A stretch of 64,000 nucleotides of DNA, taken from Spirochaetota bacterium. Its GTDB lineage: Bacteria; Spirochaetota; Spirochaetia; Treponematales; UBA12059. Numbering within the stretch: the stretch's first letter is position 1; every line of letters starts with the position of its first letter. The DNA is taken from the NCBI GenBank assembly GCA_018262985.1, contig JADFDI010000012.1, positions 1 to 64,000 on the forward strand, written 5' to 3'. This document shows, in pieces, positions 9,130 through 16,610 of this stretch. The position numbers were made by a program, and so were the translations under genes. Below the pieces are notes generated by a model. The model made no database searches. It saw only the letters and a program-made list of their open reading frames with translations, and was not told the origin of the DNA.

Positions 9130-9528
9130 TTGTACCACCCGAAGATGGTCGAATTCGACACGAGGATGAAGGCCCTGTTCGACCGCCTCGACCGCGAGCT
9201 CGAGGACCGGTGGCACGGCCGTTTCGCCCTGCGCTGGAACCGACCCGAGCGCGGCGAAACCGCCAATCCCGAGTCCGACGGCCTGTTCAACGTGCAGGCC
9301 TACTTCACGCCGGGCTACGGCTCGAGGCTCGGCCGCGGCTACGGCGTCGACATCGACATCGCCGCCCGCGAGGAAGTGCCCCCGGAGGCGCGCGCGGAGA
9401 TCGAGCTCTTCGTGCGGGACCGCCTCGAGGCCCTTTTGCCCGAGGCCTTCCCGGACCGCGAGCTACGCGTCGAGCGCGACGGCCCCGTCTGGAAGATCGT
9501 CGGCGACCTCTCGCTCGGTCGCGCCTGA
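9130..9528 (+). CDS. Conserved-looking small protein of unknown function
   Basis: TTG 9130 is chosen because GGAGG (9118-9122) precedes it at 7-nt spacing; the first ATG (9145) is too far from it. The 132-residue product is soluble, acidic and rich in Arg/Glu, with no signal peptide, membrane segment or cysteine. The codon pattern is that of a real gene of this genome. I do not recognise the family. The following gene has its own promoter. Confidence 0.6.
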   Translation: MYHPKMVEFDTRMKALFDRLDRELEDRWHGRFALRWNRPERGETANPESDGLFNVQAYFTPGYGSRLGRGYGVDIDIAAREEVPPEARAEIELFVRDRLEALLPEAFPDRELRVERDGPVWKIVGDLSLGRA

Positions 9529-9539
9529 TGAAGGCGGTG

Positions 9540-9567
9540 TTGACGAAGGGGGGCGGGGCGATATAGT
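9540..9567 (+). promoter_or_regulatory. Promoter of the small cysteine protein gene
   Basis: TTGACG (9540-9545) and TATAGT (9562-9567) are separated by 16 nt, just after the preceding gene; the start codon lies about 47 nt past the predicted transcription start. Confidence 0.65.
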
Positions 9568-9620
9568 TATTTCCGTATCCAAATCGTTCGGCCGAACCCG
9601 GCCCGGAGACCGAAAAAACG

Positions 9621-9848
9621 ATGGCGACCTGCGAATGCCTTCCCCGCTGCCCATTTTTCAACAACCGCATGGCCAGCATGCCGGCCATGTCCACCCTGAT
9701 GAAAAAGCGCTACTGCCAATGGGACAACTCCGGTTGCGCCCGCTACTACGTGTTCTCGAAGGCCGGCCCGGCCAAGGTGCCCGCCGACCTCTTCCCGAAC
9801 CAGATCGACCGCGCCAAGGCCATCGTCGAGGCGACGCCGAGGGTCTAG
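9621..9848 (+). CDS. Small CxCxxxC protein of unknown function
   Basis: The 75-residue product has Cys4, Cys6, Cys10, Cys32 and Cys39 in its first 40 residues (CECLPRC and YCQWDNSGC), which could bind a metal or Fe-S cluster. It has a conserved-looking C-terminal helix (PADLFPNQIDRAKAIVE). There is no signal peptide, so it is probably cytoplasmic. It has its own strong promoter and is followed by a 13-bp hairpin, consistent with a stand-alone, well-expressed gene. The function is unknown. Confidence 0.75.
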   Translation: MATCECLPRCPFFNNRMASMPAMSTLMKKRYCQWDNSGCARYYVFSKAGPAKVPADLFPNQIDRAKAIVEATPRV

Positions 9849-9854
9849 CGACTC

Positions 9855-9884
9855 GCCGGAACAGGCCCACCGGCCTGTTCCGGC
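9855..9884 (+). terminator. Hairpin, probable terminator
   Basis: A perfect 13-bp stem (9855-9867 with 9872-9884) with a 4-nt loop lies 7 nt after the stop of the small cysteine protein. It lacks a T-run, so it may be a non-canonical terminator or an mRNA-stabilising hairpin. Confidence 0.6.
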
Positions 9885-10011
9885 GGCGCCGGACCCGAGC
9901 GGGCGCGAAGCGGCGCGGGATTTCCGGGCGACCGCTTTCCGGAGAGGCGGGCCCGCCTGTCGACGCGAAGCGAGCCCGGGATGAAGCCCGATCCTCTTCC
10001 CCCCAAATCCG

Positions 10012-10911
10012 CTACAGGAAGAACAGGGCCGCTCCGCCGACCGCCACCAGGGCGCCGACGATCTCGAGGGCGGCGGGGCGTTCCTTGCGGAGCAGGACGG
10101 CGGGCGGGATGATCAGGATGGGCGTGAGCCCGATGAGGGTGCTGGCCGTGCCGGCGTAGGTGCGCGCGAGGGCGAAGACCGAAAGGGCGACGCCGAGGGC
10201 GGGGCCGAAGAAGGCGCCGACAGCGGTGGCCTTGACGGCCAGGCGGTCGCGGGGCCACTCGACGAAGACGCGGCGGCCGTTCCGGAACACGAGCGATACG
10301 ACGGCGAAGCCGACCAGTCCCACCATGACGCGGATCTGCGTGCCGGAAACGGTGTCGTAGCCCGCGATGCCCTTCTTGGTCAGCACCATGCCGGCGGCCT
10401 GGCCGATGGCGGCGAACGTGGCGAAGAGGTAGCCGCGCGCCGCGTGGGCCTTGTCCTCGGGCTTGAAGGCGGCCGCGCCCCGTCGACCGAGCACCGCCAT
10501 GAGTATGCCCGCCGCCACCACCGCCATGGCGACCAGTCCCCGGGCGGGCATGAGTTCGCCGAGCAGCAGCCAGCCGATCAGGGCGGCGAAGGGCGGCGAG
10601 AAGGCCAGGAAGAGGGTGGTCAGGCGCGAGCCGATCATGACGTAGGCGCTGAAGAGGAAGATGTCGGCGATGACGAAGCCGACGAGGCCCGAGGCGGCGA
10701 GCCAGCTCCAGGCCGACGCGGGCGCGTCGAGCGGCAGGGGCATGCCGCGGAAGAGCGCGCCGGCGACTCCGAGGAAGACGAGCGCGAAGGCGAGCTTCCA
10801 GAAATTCACGGCGAAGATGCCGGTGCGCCGCGAGGCGGTCTCGAAGAAGAGGGCGGACACGGTCCAGCAGATGGCGGTGCCGAAGGCGGCGAGTTCTCCG
10901 AGGCGTTCCAT
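10012..10911 (-). CDS. EamA/DMT-family transporter
   Basis: The 299-residue protein consists of about ten hydrophobic helices arranged as two EamA repeats, as in drug/metabolite exporters. The start is ATG 10911 (MERLGELAAFG); longer in-frame extensions run into the divergent gene. No ribosome site is present, and TATGAT (10921-10926 on the minus strand) lies 9 nt upstream, so the transcript is nearly leaderless. The substrate cannot be predicted. Confidence 0.85.
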   Translation of the reverse strand: MERLGELAAFGTAICWTVSALFFETASRRTGIFAVNFWKLAFALVFLGVAGALFRGMPLPLDAPASAWSWLAASGLVGFVIADIFLFSAYVMIGSRLTTLFLAFSPPFAALIGWLLLGELMPARGLVAMAVVAAGILMAVLGRRGAAAFKPEDKAHAARGYLFATFAAIGQAAGMVLTKKGIAGYDTVSGTQIRVMVGLVGFAVVSLVFRNGRRVFVEWPRDRLAVKATAVGAFFGPALGVALSVFALARTYAGTASTLIGLTPILIIPPAVLLRKERPAALEIVGALVAVGGAALFFL

Positions 10912-10959
10912 GGTGGGCGCATCATAGCCGGGGCGCGGCGCGCGTGAACAGGGCCGAGC

Positions 10960-10988
10960 TTGACGGATGCCGCGGACGGTCCTAGGTT
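10960..10988 (+). promoter_or_regulatory. Promoter of the cytidylate-kinase-like/BON gene
   Basis: TTGACG (10960-10965) and TAGGTT (10983-10988) are spaced by 17 nt upstream of a gene with a good ribosome site (GGGGAGG, 11026-11032). Confidence 0.55.
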
Positions 10989-11038
10989 TAAAGGAGGGAC
11001 GGAGCGCGGGTTTCCGGACCGTCCCGGGGAGGCGGATC

Positions 11039-11860
11039 ATGTCGGTAGTCAGCATCGCTCGCGAGCTCGGCGCCCTCGGCGAGGAGACGGCGAAGGCCTA
11101 CGCGGCCCTGACCGGCTATCGCCTCCTGGACCGCGAGTACCTCGAACGGAAGCTTTCGGAGCACGGCATCGGACCCGACGAGCGGGAGAAGTACGACGAG
11201 CGGAAGCCGGGCTTCTGGTCGGCGCTCTCGCAGGAACGCGACGACTACCTCCACTACCTGAAAACTATACTCTACGAGGAAGGCGCCGCTGGGAACTTCG
11301 TGGTGCTCGGCCGCGGCGGCACCGCGGTGTTCGCGGGGGTTCCCGGCGCGCTGTCGGTGCGCGTCGTGGCGCCGCACCATCTGCGAGTGGAGCGCGTCGC
11401 GAAGCACTACCAGTGCGACGAGCGCCGCGCCGAACAGATCATCAAGCGCTCCGACGGCGACCGCGAGGGCTTCCACCGCTTCTTCTTCAACACCGACTGG
11501 CGCGACGCGGTCAACTACGACCTGGTGCTCAACACCGCGGTCGAAACGCCGGAGGCCGTCGCGAAGGCCATCGAGGCGACGCGGCAGGTATTCTCGACCC
11601 CGGAACGCGAACGCGAATGCGCGGCGCGGCTCAAGGAGCTCGCCCTCGGCCAGCGCATCGTCACCGAAGTGCTCTACGCGAAGCGGGTGCCGATCCACTT
11701 CCTCGAGGCCTCGGTGTCGAAGGGGCTTGTCACGCTGCACGGCGTGGCCAACACGCAGGGCGCCATCGACGCCGCGCTGGCGGCCGCCCGCCTCGTGCCG
11801 GGCGCGGAGAAGGTGGAAAGCGCCATCCAGGTGGTCCAGGACTTCACGGTGATGCCCTAG
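11039..11860 (+). CDS. Cytidylate-kinase-like protein fused to a BON domain
   Basis: ATG 11039 follows GGGGAGG (11026-11032). The 273-residue protein has an N-terminal cytidylate-kinase-like domain (Cytidylate_kin2 type; the nucleotide-binding loop region is SIARELGALGEETAK) and a conserved VLGRGG motif near residue 90. The C-terminal 75 residues resemble a BON domain (VSKGLVTLHGVANTQGAIDAA), normally a lipid- or ligand-binding module. The pairing suggests a regulatory or envelope-linked nucleotide-binding protein rather than housekeeping CMP kinase. The actual reaction is unknown. Confidence 0.75.
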   Translation: MSVVSIARELGALGEETAKAYAALTGYRLLDREYLERKLSEHGIGPDEREKYDERKPGFWSALSQERDDYLHYLKTILYEEGAAGNFVVLGRGGTAVFAGVPGALSVRVVAPHHLRVERVAKHYQCDERRAEQIIKRSDGDREGFHRFFFNTDWRDAVNYDLVLNTAVETPEAVAKAIEATRQVFSTPERERECAARLKELALGQRIVTEVLYAKRVPIHFLEASVSKGLVTLHGVANTQGAIDAALAAARLVPGAEKVESAIQVVQDFTVMP

Positions 11861-11987
11861 CAGGTTGTTGAAATACTCGAAGCATTTCAACAACCTGCAA
11901 CACAATTCCTCGAAAAGCTTGCGCTTTTCTGCGTAATTGTGGAATTCAAGGTAATGTTGAAATAGGTCCGATGACCTATTTCAACAT
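11861..11987. terminator. Triple-hairpin bidirectional terminator region
   Basis: Three consecutive hairpins lie between convergent genes. The first is a perfect 14-bp stem (11861-11874 with 11884-11897). The second pairs 11901-11907 with 11935-11941 and 11912-11918 with 11923-11929. The third is a perfect 15-bp stem (11954-11968 with 11973-11987). The first and third share the GTTGAAAT/ATTTCAAC core. The region is markedly AT-richer than its flanks. Confidence 0.7.
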
Positions 11988-12036
11988 CCGGCTCTGGGTC
12001 CGTCGGCAGGGTAAGGCCGCCGATCGCGGCGCGGCC

Positions 12037-13893
12037 TCAGGCGCGCTTGCGGAGCCAGGCCAGGTAGGACTCGAGCGGTATCGGTTCCGTGTACAGCCAG
12101 CCCTGCGCGAATTCGCAGCCCTTGCCCTCGAGGTAGGCGGCGTCCGCGTCCGTCTCGACGCCCTCGGCCGTGATGGTCATGCCGAGCGAACGGCCCATCG
12201 AGATGATGGCGTCGACGATGGGGCCGGTCAGGCCTTCGGGGCCGAGCTTCTCGATGAAGCTGCGGTCGATCTTGAGGTTGTCGGCTTCCAGCTTGTGCAG
12301 GTACGAGAGGCTGGAATAGCCGGTCCCGAAGTCGTCGATGGCCAGGCGGAAGCCGGCGGCCTTGAGCTCGCGCAGGACGGCCTGGGTGGCGCCGTCGTCG
12401 TTCATCATCATGCCCTCGGTGATCTCGAGCTCGATCTCGCGGGTCGGCACGCCGGCGGCCCGGCAGCGCGAGGCGATGTAGCCTGGGAAGTCGAGGTTCG
12501 CGAGGTCGAGGGGCGAGAGGTTGAGCGCGTGGCGGCAGTCGTCGCAGGCCGGTCCGCGGGCTTCCGCGATGGCCGGCCAGTCGGCCAGGAAGCCCTCCAC
12601 CACGAAGGCGGTGATCTCGCCGATGCAGCCGATCGATTCCGCGACGGGGATGAACTCGGTGGGCGGCACGACGCCGAGCTCGGGGTGGCGCCAGCGCGAG
12701 AGGACCTCGGCCCCGAGGCAGGCGCCGTCCGAGAGCCGGATCTTCGGATGGTACACCAGGTTGAGCTCGCCGCGGCCGACCGCGCCCTTCAAGGCGCTGG
12801 CCAGGCGGAAGCGCCGCTGCTCGGCCGACCAGGAGGCCTCGTTGTAGAAGCGCACCTTGCCGTGCCGCACGTCGCTGGTGTCGAGGGTGGACATGAGGTT
12901 GGCGGACAGCCTGTCCAGGGTGAGTCCGTCCTCGGGAAAGCGCGTGACCGCGATGCCGGCGCGGAGCGAGGTTTCGCGCCCCTCGACGCTGATCGGGCTC
13001 GTGGCGGAGCGCAGCAGGGCGGTCGCCCAGTCGCGGAGCAGGGCGGCGTCGCTTCCTTCGCGGCTGATCAGGAACACCGTGCCCGCCCAACGCCCCGCGA
13101 AGTCGCCGGGGTTCAGCGCCTCTCGGATGCGCGCGCCCAGGGCCGCGATGAGCGCGTCGGCGGCCTTGGCGCCGCGGAAACCCGCGACCTGCGCGAAGTG
13201 GTGGATCTTGAGGGCGACCAGGAAGAGGGGGCGTTCGGCGCGGGTCGCCTGTTCCAGGTATTCGGCGGTCCTCGGGCGGTTCGCGAGCGAGGTGAGCGGA
13301 TCGACGTAGGCCAGCCGGCTCAGGTGCGCGACGAGCACGTGCTGGTAGTGGATGCCGGCGGCTCCCATCCCCGTCGCCACCGCGAAGATCATGAAGACCC
13401 GCATGCGGTTCTCGGAGTCGACCAGGAAGGACTCGGGCGGGAAGGAACCGAAGGCGAAGCGGGCGCCGACGCCGGCCAGGAAGAGCGCGGAAAACGCGAG
13501 GCCGCCCCTGCGTCCGAGCACGAAGTAGAAGACGGGGAAGGCGGGGATGAAGTAGAGCAGTCCGAAGCCCCGCTCGCCGCCGCCTTCCCAGATCAGCCGG
13601 AGCGCGAGCGCGCAGACCCCGATGGCGAAGAGGAGCCGCGCCTTGCGGACCGAGCGCGTCGAGAAGAAGACGGCCAGGCCCGAGAGGACGAAGCCGCCGT
13701 AGGCGCCGAGGACGAAGACCGAGGAGATGTCGCCGCGGCGGTAGTCGATGACGAGGTTGTAGGGTACGGCGAGCAGCGACGCCAGGGCGATGGCGTAGAG
13801 CGCGATCAGGCTGACGCGCTGCTGGACCGGGGACTCTTCCGGCTCTGGACGGATGGAGAAGAGGAAATCCCGCATAAGGAAAGCTTCGCCCAT
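12037..13893 (-). CDS. Membrane GGDEF-EAL protein, likely c-di-GMP phosphodiesterase
   Basis: The 618-residue protein starts with about six membrane helices (residues 25-205). A degenerate GGDEF domain follows, whose signature is replaced by GRWAGTVF, so cyclase activity is probably lost. The EAL domain reads AEVLSRWRHP (EVL variant) and keeps LNLSP, EITEG, DDFGTGYSSL, LKIDRSFI and TAEGVET, so c-di-GMP hydrolysis is expected. The start is set at ATG 13893, which has a weak GGAAAG upstream; a second ATG at 13875 is possible. Confidence 0.87.
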   Translation of the reverse strand: MGEAFLMRDFLFSIRPEPEESPVQQRVSLIALYAIALASLLAVPYNLVIDYRRGDISSVFVLGAYGGFVLSGLAVFFSTRSVRKARLLFAIGVCALALRLIWEGGGERGFGLLYFIPAFPVFYFVLGRRGGLAFSALFLAGVGARFAFGSFPPESFLVDSENRMRVFMIFAVATGMGAAGIHYQHVLVAHLSRLAYVDPLTSLANRPRTAEYLEQATRAERPLFLVALKIHHFAQVAGFRGAKAADALIAALGARIREALNPGDFAGRWAGTVFLISREGSDAALLRDWATALLRSATSPISVEGRETSLRAGIAVTRFPEDGLTLDRLSANLMSTLDTSDVRHGKVRFYNEASWSAEQRRFRLASALKGAVGRGELNLVYHPKIRLSDGACLGAEVLSRWRHPELGVVPPTEFIPVAESIGCIGEITAFVVEGFLADWPAIAEARGPACDDCRHALNLSPLDLANLDFPGYIASRCRAAGVPTREIELEITEGMMMNDDGATQAVLRELKAAGFRLAIDDFGTGYSSLSYLHKLEADNLKIDRSFIEKLGPEGLTGPIVDAIISMGRSLGMTITAEGVETDADAAYLEGKGCEFAQGWLYTEPIPLESYLAWLRKRA

Positions 13894-13944
13894 CGCGTCC
13901 GGGCTTTCCACGGTATTCGGCGCGACGGCGACGGGATCCGGCGC

Positions 13945-13974
13945 TTGCGGCCCCGGCTCGCTTCGGGCTAGGCT
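13945..13974 (+). promoter_or_regulatory. Leaderless promoter of rlmB
   Basis: TTGCGG (13945-13950) and TAGGCT (13969-13974) are spaced by 18 nt; 6 nt separate the -10 box from the ATG at 13981 and there is no Shine-Dalgarno. Confidence 0.65.
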
Positions 13975-13980
13975 CGAGCC

Positions 13981-14718
13981 ATGGCCTACCTTACCGGTTT
14001 CCACGCGATCGAGGAGGCGCTGAGGCGCCCCGACGCGAAAGGCGTCGTCCTGGTCGCGGGCTCGGGTCCGCGGATCAAGCGCATTCTCGAGGAGGCGGCC
14101 AAGCGGAGCGGCGTGCGCGTCGAGCGCGTGGAGTCATCCCGGCTCGCCGCGCTGGCTCCCGACGCGCGCGGGGTGGCCTTCGAACCCTCGGGCGGCCTCG
14201 TCGAGCCGCCCGCGCCCGACCTCGACGACTTCCTCGCGGACTTCGACAAGGACTCCGGCACGGTGCTGGTGCTCGACCACCTCTCGGATCCGCACAACTT
14301 CGGCTCGATACTCCGCTCCGCCGACGCCCTCGGCGTCGACCTCGTGGTGGTGCCCTCGCGCAGGGCGGCCAAGGAGACCGACGCGGTGGCCCGCGTATCC
14401 TCCGGAGCCCTGGCCTGGGTGCCCGTCGCCGTCGTGACGAACCTGGCGCGCGCCGTCGACACCCTCAAGGACGCGGGCTTCTGGGCCTACGCCGCGGACA
14501 TGGACGGCGAGGAGCTCTGGTCGGCCGACCTGCCCTCCAAGCTGGCGATCGTCATGGGCGCCGAGGGCTCGGGCGTCTCGCGGCTCGTGAAGGACAAATG
14601 CGACGCGGCGCTGCGCATCCCCATGCCGGAGAGCGCCCACGTCGACAGCCTCAACGTCGGCGTCGCCGCCGGCATCCTGTTATACGAGGTAGCCCGCCGG
14701 AGGCGGGCGGGAAGCTAG
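13981..14718 (+). CDS. rlmB: 23S rRNA 2'-O-methyltransferase (RlmB/TrmH type)
   Basis: This 245-residue SPOUT methyltransferase has the N-terminal substrate-binding domain of SpoU proteins (GFHAIEEAL) and the three family motifs: DHLSDPHNFGSILRSADA, VMGAEGSGVS and IPMPESAHVDSLNV. By homology it methylates the 2'-hydroxyl of a guanosine in 23S rRNA using S-adenosylmethionine. RlmB is favoured over TrmH by length and N-terminal domain. It is convergent with pyrBI. Confidence 0.88.
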   Translation: MAYLTGFHAIEEALRRPDAKGVVLVAGSGPRIKRILEEAAKRSGVRVERVESSRLAALAPDARGVAFEPSGGLVEPPAPDLDDFLADFDKDSGTVLVLDHLSDPHNFGSILRSADALGVDLVVVPSRRAAKETDAVARVSSGALAWVPVAVVTNLARAVDTLKDAGFWAYAADMDGEELWSADLPSKLAIVMGAEGSGVSRLVKDKCDAALRIPMPESAHVDSLNVGVAAGILLYEVARRRRAGS

Positions 14719-14794
14719 CCTTCCCGCGGCGGCCCCCTCCGTCTTCGCTACGCCCGCGCCAGGCGCGGGCGGCCTCATCAGCGGTTGAGATGCC

Positions 14795-16384
14795 TCAGTT
14801 CCCCAGGTTCCAGATCTCCGAGAAGGCGTGCTCGGCCTCGCACCAGCGGCAGGCGAAGCGCTCGCCCGCGACGCGGCGGAACTCGGGCGGCACGCCCTCC
14901 TTGTGCTCGGGGTGCGAGACGCAGTTCGGGTTGCGGCAGGAGATCTCGTCGAAGTTGTAGACGCGGGGCGGCATGGAAAGGCGGTACTTCCGCACGACCT
15001 CCCCGTCCTTGACCATGTTGAGCGTGCAGCCGGGGCTGATGGCGGCCAGCTTCTTGAGGTCCTTGCGGTCGAAGGCCAGGATGTCGGGAAGGCTGACGAT
15101 GCCCTTGAAGGTCTCGGGGCCCGCGTTCGAGTGGTAGACCCCGTGCGAGGAGCGGACGTTGAGCGCGAGGATGCGGCGGACGGCGTCCACGCGGTTCCAG
15201 ATCTCCTCGACGGGGCGGCCCGAGGCGATGTGGTCGATGACGATGCCGTTCTCGACGGGCTTGATGCCCACCTTGTACTCCGGCTTCGGGCGGCGGACGA
15301 TGGCCGATTCGCGCACGAAGTCCTCGGGCTCCGCGGCGGGAAGCGCTCGCTCGCCCTCGAAGTCGGCGCCGAGCAGGCCCGACACCATGCCGAGCTCCAC
15401 GATGCGCGTGTAGTAGCCGTTGGCGGACTGAAGGTCCCAGCCGTTCAAGGGCAGGGCGTCGAGGAAGGTCGGGATGGTCGGCGCGAGGCGGTCGCGCGGC
15501 AATGGGTGGTAGAAGCGCGTCCCCTCCGGCAGGCGGCCGAGCAGGTCCTGTCGGAAGGTGACGGCGCGCCGGAGGCGCGGGGCCTGCTCGAGCACCGTGT
15601 CGCCCATGCGCTCGAGCTGGAGCCGCGTGAAGTACCAGGCCGGCGCGACTCGTCCCCGCGCCAGGTACTCGTCGAGGCTTTCGAAGACGCGGACCTCGAA
15701 GCCGTTTTCCTTCATGCGCTCGACGTAGCGCTCAGGCATGCGGAGGAGCTCCGGCGCCACGAGGTCGAGCTCGACGTTCCGGAAGACCTTGAGCCCGTCG
15801 GTCTTGGAGTGGACCGTGCGCCCGTGCCAGAGGTCGCCGACCAGGGCCAGGTGGATATGCGACTCGTCCCAGCCGAGCTGCTCGAGGAAGCTGAGCTCGT
15901 CGAGGAACTCCTGGGTGGGATGCTCGTGGCGGCCGTCGCCCGCGTTGATGAAGGCCGCGCGGGGGAAGCCGGCGCGTTCGCAGTAGTCGCCGATGGAGTC
16001 CTCGAGGGCGCGGCAGGTTCCCTCCAGCTTCGAGCGCACGACGAAGCACGACTCGGGCGCGTAGCCGACGAGCATCTTGGCCGTGTCGGAGATCGACTCG
16101 TTCTTCTGGAAGCTCGAGGTGCCGACGTCGAAGCGGTTGACGCGGACGCGGTGGAAACGCGCGGCGTTGAGGAAGGACTCGCGGGTGCGCGTGGAGTTCT
16201 CGAGGAAGACGAGGTGGACCGCGTAGTCGCCGTCGTCGATGCGGAAGCGCGAAAGGTCGTCATGGTTCCGGATCGCCTCTTTCAGTTCCCGCGTCTTCCG
16301 GTAGAGCCAGCGCTGCTCGTCGAGCGAAAGGTCGCCCACCACCTGAATCGTCTTCCCCCGCCACGGCCCGTTCCGTCCAGTCAT
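14795..16384 (-). CDS. pyrBI: Fused aspartate carbamoyltransferase (catalytic PyrB + regulatory PyrI)
   Basis: The 529-residue protein makes carbamoyl-aspartate, the first committed step of pyrimidine synthesis. Residues 1 to about 350 are the catalytic chain with carbamoyl-phosphate motif ENSTRTRES and HPTQ. Residues from about 365 to 529 are the regulatory chain, with zinc-binding Cys483, Cys488, Cys512 and Cys515 (CRNPNC and CRWC). In most bacteria the two chains are separate; fused forms are known from spirochaetes and Thermotogales. GAGGAGGG precedes the ATG. The gene is monocistronic. Confidence 0.94.
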   Translation of the reverse strand: MTGRNGPWRGKTIQVVGDLSLDEQRWLYRKTRELKEAIRNHDDLSRFRIDDGDYAVHLVFLENSTRTRESFLNAARFHRVRVNRFDVGTSSFQKNESISDTAKMLVGYAPESCFVVRSKLEGTCRALEDSIGDYCERAGFPRAAFINAGDGRHEHPTQEFLDELSFLEQLGWDESHIHLALVGDLWHGRTVHSKTDGLKVFRNVELDLVAPELLRMPERYVERMKENGFEVRVFESLDEYLARGRVAPAWYFTRLQLERMGDTVLEQAPRLRRAVTFRQDLLGRLPEGTRFYHPLPRDRLAPTIPTFLDALPLNGWDLQSANGYYTRIVELGMVSGLLGADFEGERALPAAEPEDFVRESAIVRRPKPEYKVGIKPVENGIVIDHIASGRPVEEIWNRVDAVRRILALNVRSSHGVYHSNAGPETFKGIVSLPDILAFDRKDLKKLAAISPGCTLNMVKDGEVVRKYRLSMPPRVYNFDEISCRNPNCVSHPEHKEGVPPEFRRVAGERFACRWCEAEHAFSEIWNLGN

Positions 16385-16401
16385 GATCCCTCCTCAAGGA
16401 A

Positions 16402-16610
16402 ATCGCGGAGACACGGATGAGGTCGCCTGCGCGAAGCGCGGGCACTACCCTTCTTCCTCTCCGAAAGCGGCGCGAAGCGACGCAGGCACAGTGGAATGGA
16501 AACGGAGGAAAATGGAAAGAGGGAGAAAGAGCTCCGGAGGCTTTCGCTTCCTTTCCCTTTCTCCCTCCACCTCGGTGTCCCTTTGCTTCTGTGGCCGAGC
16601 TTCTATTTCA
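16402..16610. repeat. Purine/pyrimidine-rich inverted-repeat region
   Basis: Between pyrBI and the P83/100 gene lies a purine-rich run (GGAAAGAGGGAGAAAG) followed by a complementary pyrimidine-rich run (CTTTCCCTTTCTCCCTCC). GGAGACACGGATGAGG and CCTCGGTGTCCCTTTG flank them as outer arms. It resembles the dispersed element at 22032-22169. No gene is supported here. Confidence 0.5.

Noticed and set aside
10444-10947. Plus-strand ORFs across the EamA gene
   Set aside because: Gly/Glu/Arg-rich shadows; the minus-strand frame has the membrane-helix pattern.
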